A stretch of 12,102 bases of DNA from positions 1-12,102 of the forward strand of contig CAMLHT010000107.1 of assembly GCA_946479895.1 (NCBI GenBank), written 5' to 3'. The stretch comes from an uncultured Gemmatimonadota bacterium. Its GTDB lineage: Bacteria > Gemmatimonadota > Gemmatimonadetes > Gemmatimonadales > Gemmatimonadaceae. Under the pieces are notes generated by a model. That model saw nothing but the letters and a program-made list of their open reading frames with translations. It was not told the DNA's origin and ran no database searches. The position numbers were made by a program, and so were the translations under genes. This document shows positions 1 to 5,839 of the stretch, in pieces; position 1 is the stretch's first letter, and each line of letters opens with the position of its first letter.

Positions 1-47
1 GACGATTATCCAGTAATGGATACCCGCTTTCCGCGCATCACTCCCGA
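1..47 (+). repeat. Copy R1 of a ~47-bp interspersed repeat
   Basis: The first 47 bases match, with 3 differences, the reverse complement of 1651-1697 (copy R2), and also match the direct copy at 1729 onward (R3). The shared core starts GACGATTATCCAGT, continues ATGGAT and ends CATCACTCCCGA. Within it ATCCA/TGGAT can pair around a 4-base loop. R1 begins at the window edge, so a partner or a longer element may lie upstream. R1 and R2 face each other around the phhA leader, phhA and the YCII gene. Confidence 0.85.
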
Positions 48-103
48 CCTCTCGCGCGCCACTCCGACCTCTCGCGTGCGCCACTCCCGACCTCGCGCGC
101 GCC
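40..103 (+). repeat. Three tandem ~21-bp units beside R1
   Basis: Three adjoining near-copies of a unit of the form ACTCC(C)GACCTCTCGCGCGCC occupy 40-60, 61-82 and 83-103. They differ by single-base indels and a few substitutions. The first unit overlaps the end of repeat R1, so the array looks like a local expansion of the repeat's tail. Apart from this array and the promoter-like sites at 111-139, I see nothing else in the 148 bases before the leader peptide. Confidence 0.7.
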
Positions 104-110
104 TGGGCGG

Positions 111-139
111 TTGCGCGGCGTTCGGCCGCGGGATACCAT
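111..139 (+). promoter_or_regulatory. Putative promoter of the phhA leader
   Basis: TTGCGC (111-116) and TACCAT (134-139) are separated by 17 bases, the ideal sigma-70 spacing. They match 3 of 6 and 4 of 6 consensus bases. Transcription would start near 145-147, only a few bases before the leader peptide ATG at 149, so the leader mRNA might be nearly leaderless. This is a pattern-based call in GC-rich DNA and needs a mapped 5' end. Confidence 0.4.
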
Positions 140-148
140 TTACGGACA

Positions 149-229
149 ATGAACATCTCGCGCGCCACCTATTACTACGCCTACTACGCGACCCCCACGG
201 GTGGCGGAGGCAGGCGCGCGCGCATGTAA
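149..229 (+). CDS. Tyrosine-rich attenuation leader peptide of phhA
   Basis: A 26-codon ORF runs from ATG 149 to TAA 227-229. Residues 8-10 and 12-13 are Tyr (codons TAT TAC TAC, then TAC TAC after one Ala), so five Tyr codons fall within six. It has no Phe or Trp codons. The rest is ordinary: residues 14-21 read ATPTGGGG and the end is Arg-rich. Size, clustering of one amino acid, and a terminator 25 bases downstream are the hallmarks of leader peptides such as TrpL and PheL. No good Shine-Dalgarno is visible; the only hint is GGA at 144-146, too close to the ATG. Its role is probably to sense charged tRNA-Tyr by ribosome stalling, not to make a functional peptide. The call rests on the codon pattern plus the matching RNA pairings listed separately. 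Confidence 0.88.
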   Translation: MNISRATYYYAYYATPTGGGGRRARM

Positions 230-285
230 GCGACACGCAGACTGATTCTCCCCGCGGCCCGTGGATCTTCCACGGGCCGCTTTTT
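163..285 (+). promoter_or_regulatory. Tyrosine attenuator with four competing RNA segments
   Basis: Segment 1 (163-169, CGCCACC) pairs perfectly with 200-206 (GGTGGCG), enclosing all the Tyr codons in its loop. Segment 2 (195-207) can instead pair with segment 3 (252-264): 195-202 with 257-264 (eight pairs, one G-U), a G/G mismatch at 203/256, then 204-207 with 252-255. That 2:3 antiterminator uses the 5' arm of the terminator (segment 3 with segment 4, 270-280). The 1:2 and 2:3 pairings are mutually exclusive. A ribosome stalled on Tyr codons 170-187 would cover segment 1, free segment 2 and allow read-through into phhA. One that reaches the stop at 227 would let 1:2 and 3:4 form and end transcription. 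The pairings are read from the sequence; the mechanism is inferred from trp/phe attenuators. Confidence 0.85.
254..285 (+). terminator. Rho-independent terminator before phhA
   Basis: A perfect 11-bp GC-rich stem (GCGGCCCGTGG at 254-264 with CCACGGGCCGC at 270-280) closes a 5-base loop and is followed at once by TTTTT (281-285). It sits between the leader peptide stop and the phhA start, where an attenuator terminator is expected. It is the clearest intrinsic terminator in the window. Confidence 0.93.
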
Positions 286-309
286 GTCGTCCCCATCACC
301 ACCACTCCG

Positions 310-1104
310 ATGCAGACGCACGCGCAACCCCACGATCATCAGGCGCACTTCGCCCCCGGACTCCCGACCTTCATCGCGCAGGACTACTCCGGCTACACCG
401 CCGAGAATCACTCGGTGTGGGAGACCCTCTACCAGCGCCGAATGGAAACGCTGGCCGAGACCGGGAGTCTGGTGTTTCTCGAGGGGATCCAGCGCATCGG
501 CCTCGCGCCGGACCGCGTGCCGAATCTCTCCGAGGTCAACACCCGCCTCGGCGCGCGGACCGGATGGGCCGCGGTCCCCGTGCTCGGCTTCATCCCGGCG
601 GCCGAGTTCTTCCGGTGCCTGGCGCACCGTCGATTCCCGACGACCGTGACCGTCCGGCCGCGTGCGCAGCTCGACTACCTGCCCGAGCCGGACATCTTCC
701 ACGACGTCTTCGGGCACGTGCCGCTGCATTCCGACCCGACCTTCGCCGACTTCCTCCAGAAGTTCGGCGCGCTCGCGGCCGCCTCGGAGACCGATGACGA
801 GATCACGGAAATGGCCCGGCTTTTCTGGTTCACGGTGGAGTTCGGCCTGATCCAGGAGCGGGGCGCCACCCGGATCTACGGCAGCGGGCTGATCTCCTCG
901 CACGGTGACGCGGCCAATGCATTGGGCGACGGCTGCCGTCGCCTGCCATTCTCGCTGGACGCCGTGCTCAGCCAGCCTTTCGCGATCGACAGGCTCCAGG
1001 ACGTCCTGTTCGTGATCGATGGATTCGACCAGCTTTTCGACGCGGTCGAAACGATCGAGCGACGGCGTGTCGATTCCGGCCTGTCCCGTTCGACGTCACT
1101 GTAG
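310..1104 (+). CDS. phhA: Phenylalanine 4-monooxygenase (PhhA-type)
   Basis: This 264-residue protein belongs to the iron- and tetrahydropterin-dependent aromatic amino acid hydroxylases, which convert phenylalanine to tyrosine with O2 in the cytoplasm. The iron-site signature is intact: His131 and His136 in HDVFGH and Glu177 in WFTVEFGL. Length matches single-domain bacterial enzymes, with no ACT regulatory domain. The frame stays open back to an ATG at 16, but that extension would read through the repeat, leader and terminator, so ATG 310, 24 bases after the T run, is chosen. No Shine-Dalgarno precedes it. The Tyr-codon attenuator upstream suggests expression when charged tRNA-Tyr is low, pointing to tyrosine supply. 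No pterin carbinolamine dehydratase (phhB) or tyrosine degradation gene lies in the window. Family assignment is firm; Phe over Trp as substrate rests on family resemblance and context. Confidence 0.93.
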   Translation: MQTHAQPHDHQAHFAPGLPTFIAQDYSGYTAENHSVWETLYQRRMETLAETGSLVFLEGIQRIGLAPDRVPNLSEVNTRLGARTGWAAVPVLGFIPAAEFFRCLAHRRFPTTVTVRPRAQLDYLPEPDIFHDVFGHVPLHSDPTFADFLQKFGALAAASETDDEITEMARLFWFTVEFGLIQERGATRIYGSGLISSHGDAANALGDGCRRLPFSLDAVLSQPFAIDRLQDVLFVIDGFDQLFDAVETIERRRVDSGLSRSTSL

Positions 1105-1116
1105 ACCACGGACCGA

Positions 1117-1136
1117 GGCCGGCGTCCCTGCCGGCC
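1117..1136 (+). other. GC-rich hairpin between phhA and the YCII gene
   Basis: GGCCGGC (1117-1123) and GCCGGCC (1130-1136) form a perfect 7-bp stem around a 6-base loop, 12 bases after the phhA stop. No T run follows, so it is not a standard intrinsic terminator. It may stabilise the phhA 3' end or weaken read-through, or it may be chance in GC-rich sequence. Confidence 0.4.
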
Positions 1137-1168
1137 AGCCGGGTGCCACCTGCGACAGGAGACGGAAT

Positions 1169-1600
1169 ATGCGTTTCATGGTGATCGTCAAGGCGAACAA
1201 GGAGTCGGAGGCCGGGAAGCTGCCCTCGGCGGCCGAGCTCGCGGAGATGGGGAAGTTCAACGAGGAGCTGGTGAAGGCGGGCGTCATGCTCGCCGGCGAG
1301 GGGCTCCAGGCGAGCTCCAAGGGCGCGCGCGTCCGATTCGAGAACGGCCGCAAGACCGTGATCGATGGACCCTTCGCGGAGACGAAGGAGCTGATCGCCG
1401 GCTTCTGGCTCTGGCAGGTGAAGTCGAAGGAGGAGGCGATCGAGTGGCTCAAGCGCGCGCCCTTCCGCGAAGGCGAGGTGGAGATCCGGCAGGTCTTCGA
1501 GGCTTCGGACTTCGGCGAGGCGTTCCCGCCCGAGATGCAGGCGCAGGAGGAGGAGATGCGCAGGAAGGGCGGATACGCGGAGAGGCCGGCGCGCAAGTGA
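1169..1600 (+). CDS. YCII/DGPF-domain protein
   Basis: This 143-residue protein has the YCII-related (DGPF) fold: an N-terminal strand MRFMVIVKA and the signature DGPFAETKE at residues 66-74, followed by a strand (IAGFWLWQV) and the helix SKEEAIEWLKRAP. The fold is a ferredoxin-like barrel, often found beside ECF sigma factors. Its biochemical role is unknown for most members, and no sigma factor is present here. ATG 1169 is chosen because AGGAGA (1157-1162) lies 6 bases upstream, the best Shine-Dalgarno in the window; an upstream extension of the frame to 1019 overlaps phhA. It follows phhA by 64 bp on the same strand, so read-through is possible. The charged C-terminal tail (about residues 112-143) goes beyond the usual domain end. 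Confidence 0.88.
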   Translation: MRFMVIVKANKESEAGKLPSAAELAEMGKFNEELVKAGVMLAGEGLQASSKGARVRFENGRKTVIDGPFAETKELIAGFWLWQVKSKEEAIEWLKRAPFREGEVEIRQVFEASDFGEAFPPEMQAQEEEMRRKGGYAERPARK

Positions 1601-1643
1601 GTCGAAGATCGGCCGCGCGCCGGTCGGGGAGTGCTGCGCGCGC

Positions 1644-1697
1644 GCGAGGATCGGGAGTGATGTGCGGACAGCGGGGATCCATTACTGGATAATCGTC
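1644..1697 (-). repeat. Copy R2 of the interspersed repeat (inverted)
   Basis: Read on the minus strand from 1697, this copy differs from R1 at 3 of 47 bases, and from R3 at 6 of 54 bases, five of them clustered. With R3 (1729-1782) it makes a long imperfect inverted repeat across a 31-base spacer, so transcripts or single-stranded DNA could form a long hairpin. Its outer end runs into a CG-rich dinucleotide stretch (about 1632-1646). It lies within the 315-base gap between the YCII and dedA-like genes, in which I see no convincing gene. Confidence 0.85.
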
Positions 1698-1703
1698 TCT
1701 CCA

Positions 1704-1730
1704 CTCGTGGTCCCGGAGTTCGAACCACGA
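1704..1730 (+). repeat. Inner inverted repeat in the R2-R3 spacer
   Basis: TCGTGGT (1705-1711) and ACCACGA (1724-1730) form a 7-bp inverted repeat around a 12-base loop that contains GTTCGA. It lies at the centre of the larger R2/R3 palindrome and would cap its hairpin. The second arm overlaps the first two bases of R3. Confidence 0.6.
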
Positions 1731-1782
1731 CGATTATCCAGTTATGGATCCCGCGCATCCGCACATCACTCCCGATCCTCGC
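1729..1782 (+). repeat. Copy R3 of the interspersed repeat (direct)
   Basis: This copy has the same orientation as R1. It shares the start GACGATTATCCAGT, the ATGGAT motif and the CATCACTCCCGA end. The four-base loop of the small inner stem is GTTA here and GTAA in R1 and R2. It leads directly into the 27-bp tandem array. Confidence 0.85.
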
Positions 1783-1783
1783 C

Positions 1784-1864
1784 CTGCCGGCCACCACGCA
1801 CTGCCTCCCCCTGCCGGCCACCACGAGCCGCCTCGCGCGGCCGGCCACCACGCGCCACCACGCG
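1784..1864 (+). repeat. 27-bp tandem repeat, three units
   Basis: Units start at 1784, 1811 and 1838. Each opens with CTGCCGGCCACCACG (CGG in place of CTG in the third) and then diverges in its second half. A further CCACCACGCG at about 1855-1864 extends the theme. As in the array beside R1, tandem units follow directly after the interspersed repeat. The apparent Val-Val-Ala-Gly-Arg peptide in the reverse frame is a by-product of the repeat. Confidence 0.8.
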
Positions 1865-1915
1865 CGCGCCGGCAACCCCGGCGCCCGTCCCAGGGGTCAC
1901 TAGCTTTACCCCCGC

Positions 1916-3304
1916 ATGTCTGCCACCCTGGCCGAGCTCCTCGCGCGATACGGATACCTCTTCATCGCGCTGTTCATGTTCGTCGAGTCCATCGGCATCC
2001 CCATCCCTGGCGAGTCGGCGCTGATCACTGCCGCCGCCGTGGCGGGCAGCGGAGCCTTGTCCATCGTCGGCGTATTCTTCGCCGCCCTCTTCGGCAACGT
2101 GCTCGGGGGCCTGGCCGGATACTGGATGGGCGTGCGTGGCGGGCACGCCATCGTGTCCCGCTTCGGGCGCGTGCTGCGCATCGACGACGCCCGGCTGAAG
2201 CAGGCGCACGGCTTCTTCGAGAAGCATGGCGCGGCCGCGCTGATCGTCGGGCGCTTCATCGCCGTGGTCCGCAGCTTCCTCGGCATGATCGCCGGCGTAT
2301 CCGCCATGCCGGCCCGGAAATTCTTTCTCTACAACCTCGTCGGCGGTGTCGTCTGGTCGCTGACCTTCTCGATCGTCGGCTTCTTCTTCGGCCGGAACCT
2401 GCCCGCGCTCAAGCGCGAGCTGGGGCGGGTCGGCCTCGTGATGGGCGTCGTCCTCGGCCTCGTCATCCTGCTCATCGTCGGCTGGCGGTGGTTCTCGGCC
2501 AACGGCCCACGCGTGATCGCCACGATGCAGGAGCGGTGGAGGCGGTTCGACGAGCAGCCGTGGATCGTCCGCCTCCGCGAGCGCCATCCCACCATCTGGC
2601 GACTGCTGATCTTCAAGTTCGCGCGCGCCGAGTATCTCGCGCTGCACCTCGCCGGGGGCTTCGTCATCTCGGCAGCGGCCCTGGTGCTCTTCGGGGTGCT
2701 GACTGAGGATGTCGTCGAGGGGGCGCCGCTCACGCACGTCGACGTTGCGCTCGCCGAAGGACTTCGCGCCACCGCCAGCCCGATGCTGCTGACGTTCTTC
2801 AGGGTGATGGCGGCGTTCGGCGGGCCGATGACCGTCGCGAGCATCGCTGCGGTGGTGGCCGTGATCCTCGTCGCCCGGCGCGGCTGGCTCACCCTCGGGG
2901 GATGGCTTGGCGCCTATACCGGCGCCGTCCTGCTCGACGTCCTGCTGCGCCGGATCGTCGTCCGGGCCGAGCTGCCGCTTTCGCCCGAGCTGATCGAGCC
3001 GCAGGTGCTCGCGGCGATCCCCACGGCGCACATGATCGGCGCGATCGTGACGTTCGGCCTCCTCGCGCACCTGCTCATTCGTCGCGCGCGCCATGGCGCG
3101 GTCCGCATCGCCCTCTTCGTCGGCGCGCTGGGCCTGCTCGCGACCGTAGGTCTCGCGCGGCTCTTCCTTGGCCTCAGCTACATGAGCACGATGTCGGCGT
3201 CCGTTGCAGCCGGCGTCCTCTGGCTCGCCGCGGCCATCTCGGGCCTCGAGCTCGCGCGGTTCCGGCGAGATCCGGACGCCGGAACCGGCAGTTCAGCCCA
3301 GTGA
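1916..3304 (+). CDS. DedA-family membrane protein fused to a degenerate PAP2-like domain
   Basis: The 462-residue inner-membrane protein has two parts. Residues 1-190 are a DedA/VTT domain (the family is linked to lipid-carrier flipping and membrane homeostasis), with FVESIGIPIPGES at 22-34, GRFIAVVRSF at 112-121 and the following AG. After an amphipathic linker, residues about 235-445 form a multi-helix domain laid out like membrane PAP2 phosphatases. The three PAP2 motifs are eroded: the first (R345-P354) lacks the RP pair, the second is PTAH (369-372) instead of PSGH, and the third (R415 onward) has Ser421 where the nucleophile His is expected and Thr425 where the Asp is expected. Phosphatase activity is therefore doubtful. 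No Shine-Dalgarno precedes ATG 1916; TAGCTT lies 9 bases before it. The 3' end overlaps the convergent regulator gene by 12 bp. DedA call is firm; the PAP2-like call is moderate. Confidence 0.87.
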   Translation: MSATLAELLARYGYLFIALFMFVESIGIPIPGESALITAAAVAGSGALSIVGVFFAALFGNVLGGLAGYWMGVRGGHAIVSRFGRVLRIDDARLKQAHGFFEKHGAAALIVGRFIAVVRSFLGMIAGVSAMPARKFFLYNLVGGVVWSLTFSIVGFFFGRNLPALKRELGRVGLVMGVVLGLVILLIVGWRWFSANGPRVIATMQERWRRFDEQPWIVRLRERHPTIWRLLIFKFARAEYLALHLAGGFVISAAALVLFGVLTEDVVEGAPLTHVDVALAEGLRATASPMLLTFFRVMAAFGGPMTVASIAAVVAVILVARRGWLTLGGWLGAYTGAVLLDVLLRRIVVRAELPLSPELIEPQVLAAIPTAHMIGAIVTFGLLAHLLIRRARHGAVRIALFVGALGLLATVGLARLFLGLSYMSTMSASVAAGVLWLAAAISGLELARFRRDPDAGTGSSAQ

Positions 3305-3814
3305 GTCGTCGTTCGACTCTTCGGTCTCGCCCATCATCGGTGGCGACGCGTAGCTGAGCCCCGCCGCGTCGAGCCACTTCGTGAGCAGGTTCGCCAGGGT
3401 GTGACGTTCGTCGGGCGACATCGTGTCGAGCGCCGACATCAGCCGGGTCTGGATGGTTCGCGGAGCCCCGACGAGCAGCTTCTGCCCGGCCGGCGTGAGC
3501 GCGATCTGCACGCGCCGCTTGTCCGTGGCCGAGGCCCGCCGCGTGACGAACCCGCGCTCGACGAGCCGACGCACCACCACCGACACGCTGCTCTGGTGCG
3601 TCGCCGTTCGCTCGGCGAGATCGTTGAGTGATTCCGCCGGCCGCTCCGCGACCTGCTGGAGCACGAAGAGCTGCGCGAGGCTGATGCCGATCTCGAGCTC
3701 GATCGCGCGGGTATTGATGCGCAGCGCGCGGACCACGGCCCGCACCGCATTCATCGACCGCGCGACATCTCCGTCCCTGGAAAACTCAGCCGAGGGAAAC
3801 GCCTGTTCTGCCAT
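3293..3814 (-). CDS. MarR-family transcriptional regulator
   Basis: A 173-residue winged helix-turn-helix protein. Helices flank a DNA-binding core with the recognition helix around residues 73-90 (HQSSVSVVVRRLVERGFV) and the wing at 91-105, including the typical DKRR (98-101) followed by VQIALTPAG. MarR proteins bind palindromic operators as dimers and usually respond to small phenolic or lipophilic ligands. The start is ATG 3814; a -10-like TACGTT ends 5 bases upstream, so the mRNA may lack a leader. A 20-bp palindrome lies between its putative -35 and -10 boxes, consistent with autoregulation. It is downstream of, and on the same strand as, the lipoprotein hydrolase gene (72-bp gap), so that pair is a reasonable target. 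The ligand is unknown. Confidence 0.92.
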   Translation of the reverse strand: MAEQAFPSAEFSRDGDVARSMNAVRAVVRALRINTRAIELEIGISLAQLFVLQQVAERPAESLNDLAERTATHQSSVSVVVRRLVERGFVTRRASATDKRRVQIALTPAGQKLLVGAPRTIQTRLMSALDTMSPDERHTLANLLTKWLDAAGLSYASPPMMGETEESNDDSLG

Positions 3815-3819
3815 GCGGC

Positions 3820-3848
3820 AACGTATCGGCCCTTTTCAGGGCCGACAA
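3820..3848 (-). promoter_or_regulatory. Putative marR promoter with embedded operator palindrome
   Basis: On the minus strand TTGTCG (3848-3843) and TACGTT (3825-3820) are exactly 17 bases apart. A perfect palindrome, TCGGCCCT (3826-3833) and AGGGCCGA (3838-3845) around a 4-base centre, fills the spacer and touches both boxes. That size and position fit a MarR dimer operator that would block RNA polymerase. No T run follows on either strand, so a terminator is less likely. An mRNA hairpin at the hydrolase 3' end is the main alternative. Confidence 0.5.
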
Positions 3849-3886
3849 CTGGAGGATCTGCACGAAATGGTAACTGCGGTGACCGT

Positions 3887-5827
3887 TCAGGGGACGCGGG
3901 CCGAAAAGAAGGCCGGATCGGCCTGGGGCCAGATCCCGACGTCATCCATCAGGATCGTTCCCCAGATCGCCCGGTCGAATACGAACCTGACGCTCCGCAG
4001 TTTCGAGGGATCGAGAGTGGGTGCCGCGGCCACGAGGTCGGCCATCGGGATCACGTAGGACTGGAGGACGATCTCGAACTTGTTCGTGAAGCGCTGCTCC
4101 TGGCTCGCCCGCCGCAGGATGCGCACCTCGAGCGGCCGGCGCGGAACGCCGTAGTTGCGGATCGGCACCGAGGCCGTGACGCCGTTGGCATCCGTGACCT
4201 GAACGGTGAAATCCACCGGGAAGCTGTCGGGCGCGGGCTTCGGCGCCTTCGGCGGCTTTGGTGCCGGCGCCTTCTTCGCCGAGTCGGCTTTGGTCGAATC
4301 CTTCTTCGTGGTATCGCGAGGCAGGGGGCGCGGTCCCGGCTTCGTGTCCTGCGGCGCCACCGAGAAGCAGATCGCGGCGCGACTGTCGACGTTCCAGGCG
4401 CGGACCAGCGAGTCGGGCAGCGTGATCGTGTAGGTCGCCGGGCGTCCGCGCTTCGTCGAGTCGGGACCGGCCACCTTGTTGTTCCAGCCCAGCGTCACCG
4501 CGTTGGTGTTCAGCTGGCTGCTTCCCGGCCGCAGCGTGAGGCCGGTCTCCTTCCAGGTGCCGAGGCTGTCGCCCTCGAGCTTCACACCGGGAGCCGTCCC
4601 GGTCGTGACGTCCACGTCTTCGTCGAAGAGCGCGACGGGTTTGAAGCCGCTCTGCTGGAAGCGCGTGATGTACATCGTCTTCGGCAGCCACGCGCCCGCG
4701 ACGCGATGGTCGCGGAACATCGGCAGGTATTCCTTCCGGTCCTTGAGCGTCGCCTCGAGGAACGCCGTGATCACGACGCGCGCGAACTGGAGCTGGTCGG
4801 CCATCGGGATGAGCCCGCGGAGGTCGAGATTGCGCGCGCTCCGCGGCCCGTTGTCCTTGTTCTGCCACACCTGGTTCCACTGGCCGTGATTCGCGCGATA
4901 CACGTACCACGCCGATTTGAACCAGTCGTTTCCGTCGGTGAACTTCAGCCGCTGGAACTGGCGAAGGCCGTCGAACGACGACACGTCGCCGTCGTGCGAG
5001 CCGTGGATGACCATGTAGTTCACGTTCTCCAGCGGCTCGAAGACCGACGCCGGGCGGTACTGGCCATCCACCGGCGCGATCGCGACGATGGACTTGATGT
5101 CGAAGTTGAAGTTCATCTTCACCTTCGCGTCGTCCGGATAGTGGCCGAGCCGGTTGAAGGTGGCCGCGTGCGCGACGGCCTCGCCGCCCCGCGAATGCCC
5201 CATGAGCGCGATGCGCTTCATGTCCACCTTGCCGTGGAACGGGCTGCCCACGCTGTCGTTCCACTTCTTCCAGCGCTCGAGATGCTTGAGCAGCAGCCAC
5301 CCGCGGCCGTCGTTCTCGCCCGAGAGTCCGTTGATGAAGTTCTCGTCGACCGACACGAGGATGAACCCATGCGACGCGAGCTGCTCACCGAGATACCGGT
5401 ATCCTGGGTCGGAGTAATCCGTGGGGGTGTGGTTGCCGTGGACGATCAGGACGAGCGGGAACGGACCGTCGCCCTCCGGATACCACACGCGTCCGTTGAG
5501 CGGCATCTTCTTCGTCGTGATGCCCCAGTCCTTCTCGCGCTGCTTCGCGGCGGCGCCCTGGATCGACACGAAGTCGGATCCGTCCACCGGTGCCGTCTTC
5601 AGCGTCACCGAATCCCGGTATTCGGCCCGGCGCTTGTCGTTGCCGCTGCCGTAGTACATGGACTTCACCTTGAACGTCCCCGGCAGGCCCGGGTTGGGGG
5701 CGTTAATCGCCTGGCTCGCGAGGACGACCTTCGAGTCGTCCGGTGAAAGCTTGAGCGCCTGGGTGCACGCGGCGGCCGCGGCGAGCGTTCCGAGCACGAC
5801 GGCGGCATTTCGGAAATTGCGATTCAT
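3887..5827 (-). CDS. Secreted lipoprotein alpha/beta hydrolase
   Basis: A 646-residue protein with a lipoprotein-type signal: residues 8-20 are hydrophobic and end in AAA before Cys21. The alpha/beta-hydrolase core spans about 105-360, with an HGN oxyanion loop (130-132) and the nucleophile elbow GHSRGG (Ser212); Asp279 or Asp281 and His314 are the likely acid and base. It resembles the dienelactone-hydrolase/PET-hydrolase-like esterase group, but the substrate cannot be read from sequence. A Lys/Pro/Asp-rich linker (about 498-535) separates it from a C-terminal beta-rich region ending in ILMDDVGIW, a pattern of galactose-binding-like or jelly-roll domains. Much longer than a bare hydrolase. 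It starts 12 bp after the PorV-like gene, suggesting one transcript, and precedes the MarR gene. The predicted site is the outer membrane or periplasm. Confidence 0.85.
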   Translation of the reverse strand: MNRNFRNAAVVLGTLAAAAACTQALKLSPDDSKVVLASQAINAPNPGLPGTFKVKSMYYGSGNDKRRAEYRDSVTLKTAPVDGSDFVSIQGAAAKQREKDWGITTKKMPLNGRVWYPEGDGPFPLVLIVHGNHTPTDYSDPGYRYLGEQLASHGFILVSVDENFINGLSGENDGRGWLLLKHLERWKKWNDSVGSPFHGKVDMKRIALMGHSRGGEAVAHAATFNRLGHYPDDAKVKMNFNFDIKSIVAIAPVDGQYRPASVFEPLENVNYMVIHGSHDGDVSSFDGLRQFQRLKFTDGNDWFKSAWYVYRANHGQWNQVWQNKDNGPRSARNLDLRGLIPMADQLQFARVVITAFLEATLKDRKEYLPMFRDHRVAGAWLPKTMYITRFQQSGFKPVALFDEDVDVTTGTAPGVKLEGDSLGTWKETGLTLRPGSSQLNTNAVTLGWNNKVAGPDSTKRGRPATYTITLPDSLVRAWNVDSRAAICFSVAPQDTKPGPRPLPRDTTKKDSTKADSAKKAPAPKPPKAPKPAPDSFPVDFTVQVTDANGVTASVPIRNYGVPRRPLEVRILRRASQEQRFTNKFEIVLQSYVIPMADLVAAAPTLDPSKLRSVRFVFDRAIWGTILMDDVGIWPQADPAFFSARVP

Positions 5828-5839
5828 GGGGAGACTCGA

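Noticed and set aside
16..309. In-frame extension of phhA to an ATG at 16 (98 more residues)
   Set aside because: It crosses repeat R1, the tandem units, the leader peptide and the terminator stem, and is rich in Arg/Pro. Bacterial PhhA proteins begin near the residue at 310.
1632..1647. Alternating CG tract as a CRISPR or Z-DNA-type element
   Set aside because: There is no repeat-spacer periodicity; it is a short CG-rich stretch at the edge of repeat R2.
1704..1730. tRNA T-arm-like GTTCGAACC in the R2-R3 spacer
   Set aside because: The flanking bases do not form a 5-bp T stem with a 7-base loop, and no other tRNA arms are present; the symmetry is explained by the inverted repeat.
1766..3094. 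Long minus-strand ORF opposite the dedA-like gene (and similar long shadows opposite phhA, the hydrolase and ybbP)
   Set aside because: Composition is Arg/Asp/His-rich with no domain motifs, as expected for the antisense of GC-rich coding DNA; the opposite strand carries clear family motifs.
3826..3845. Palindrome as an intrinsic terminator of the hydrolase gene
   Set aside because: No T run follows on the minus strand, and its placement between promoter-like boxes fits an operator better.
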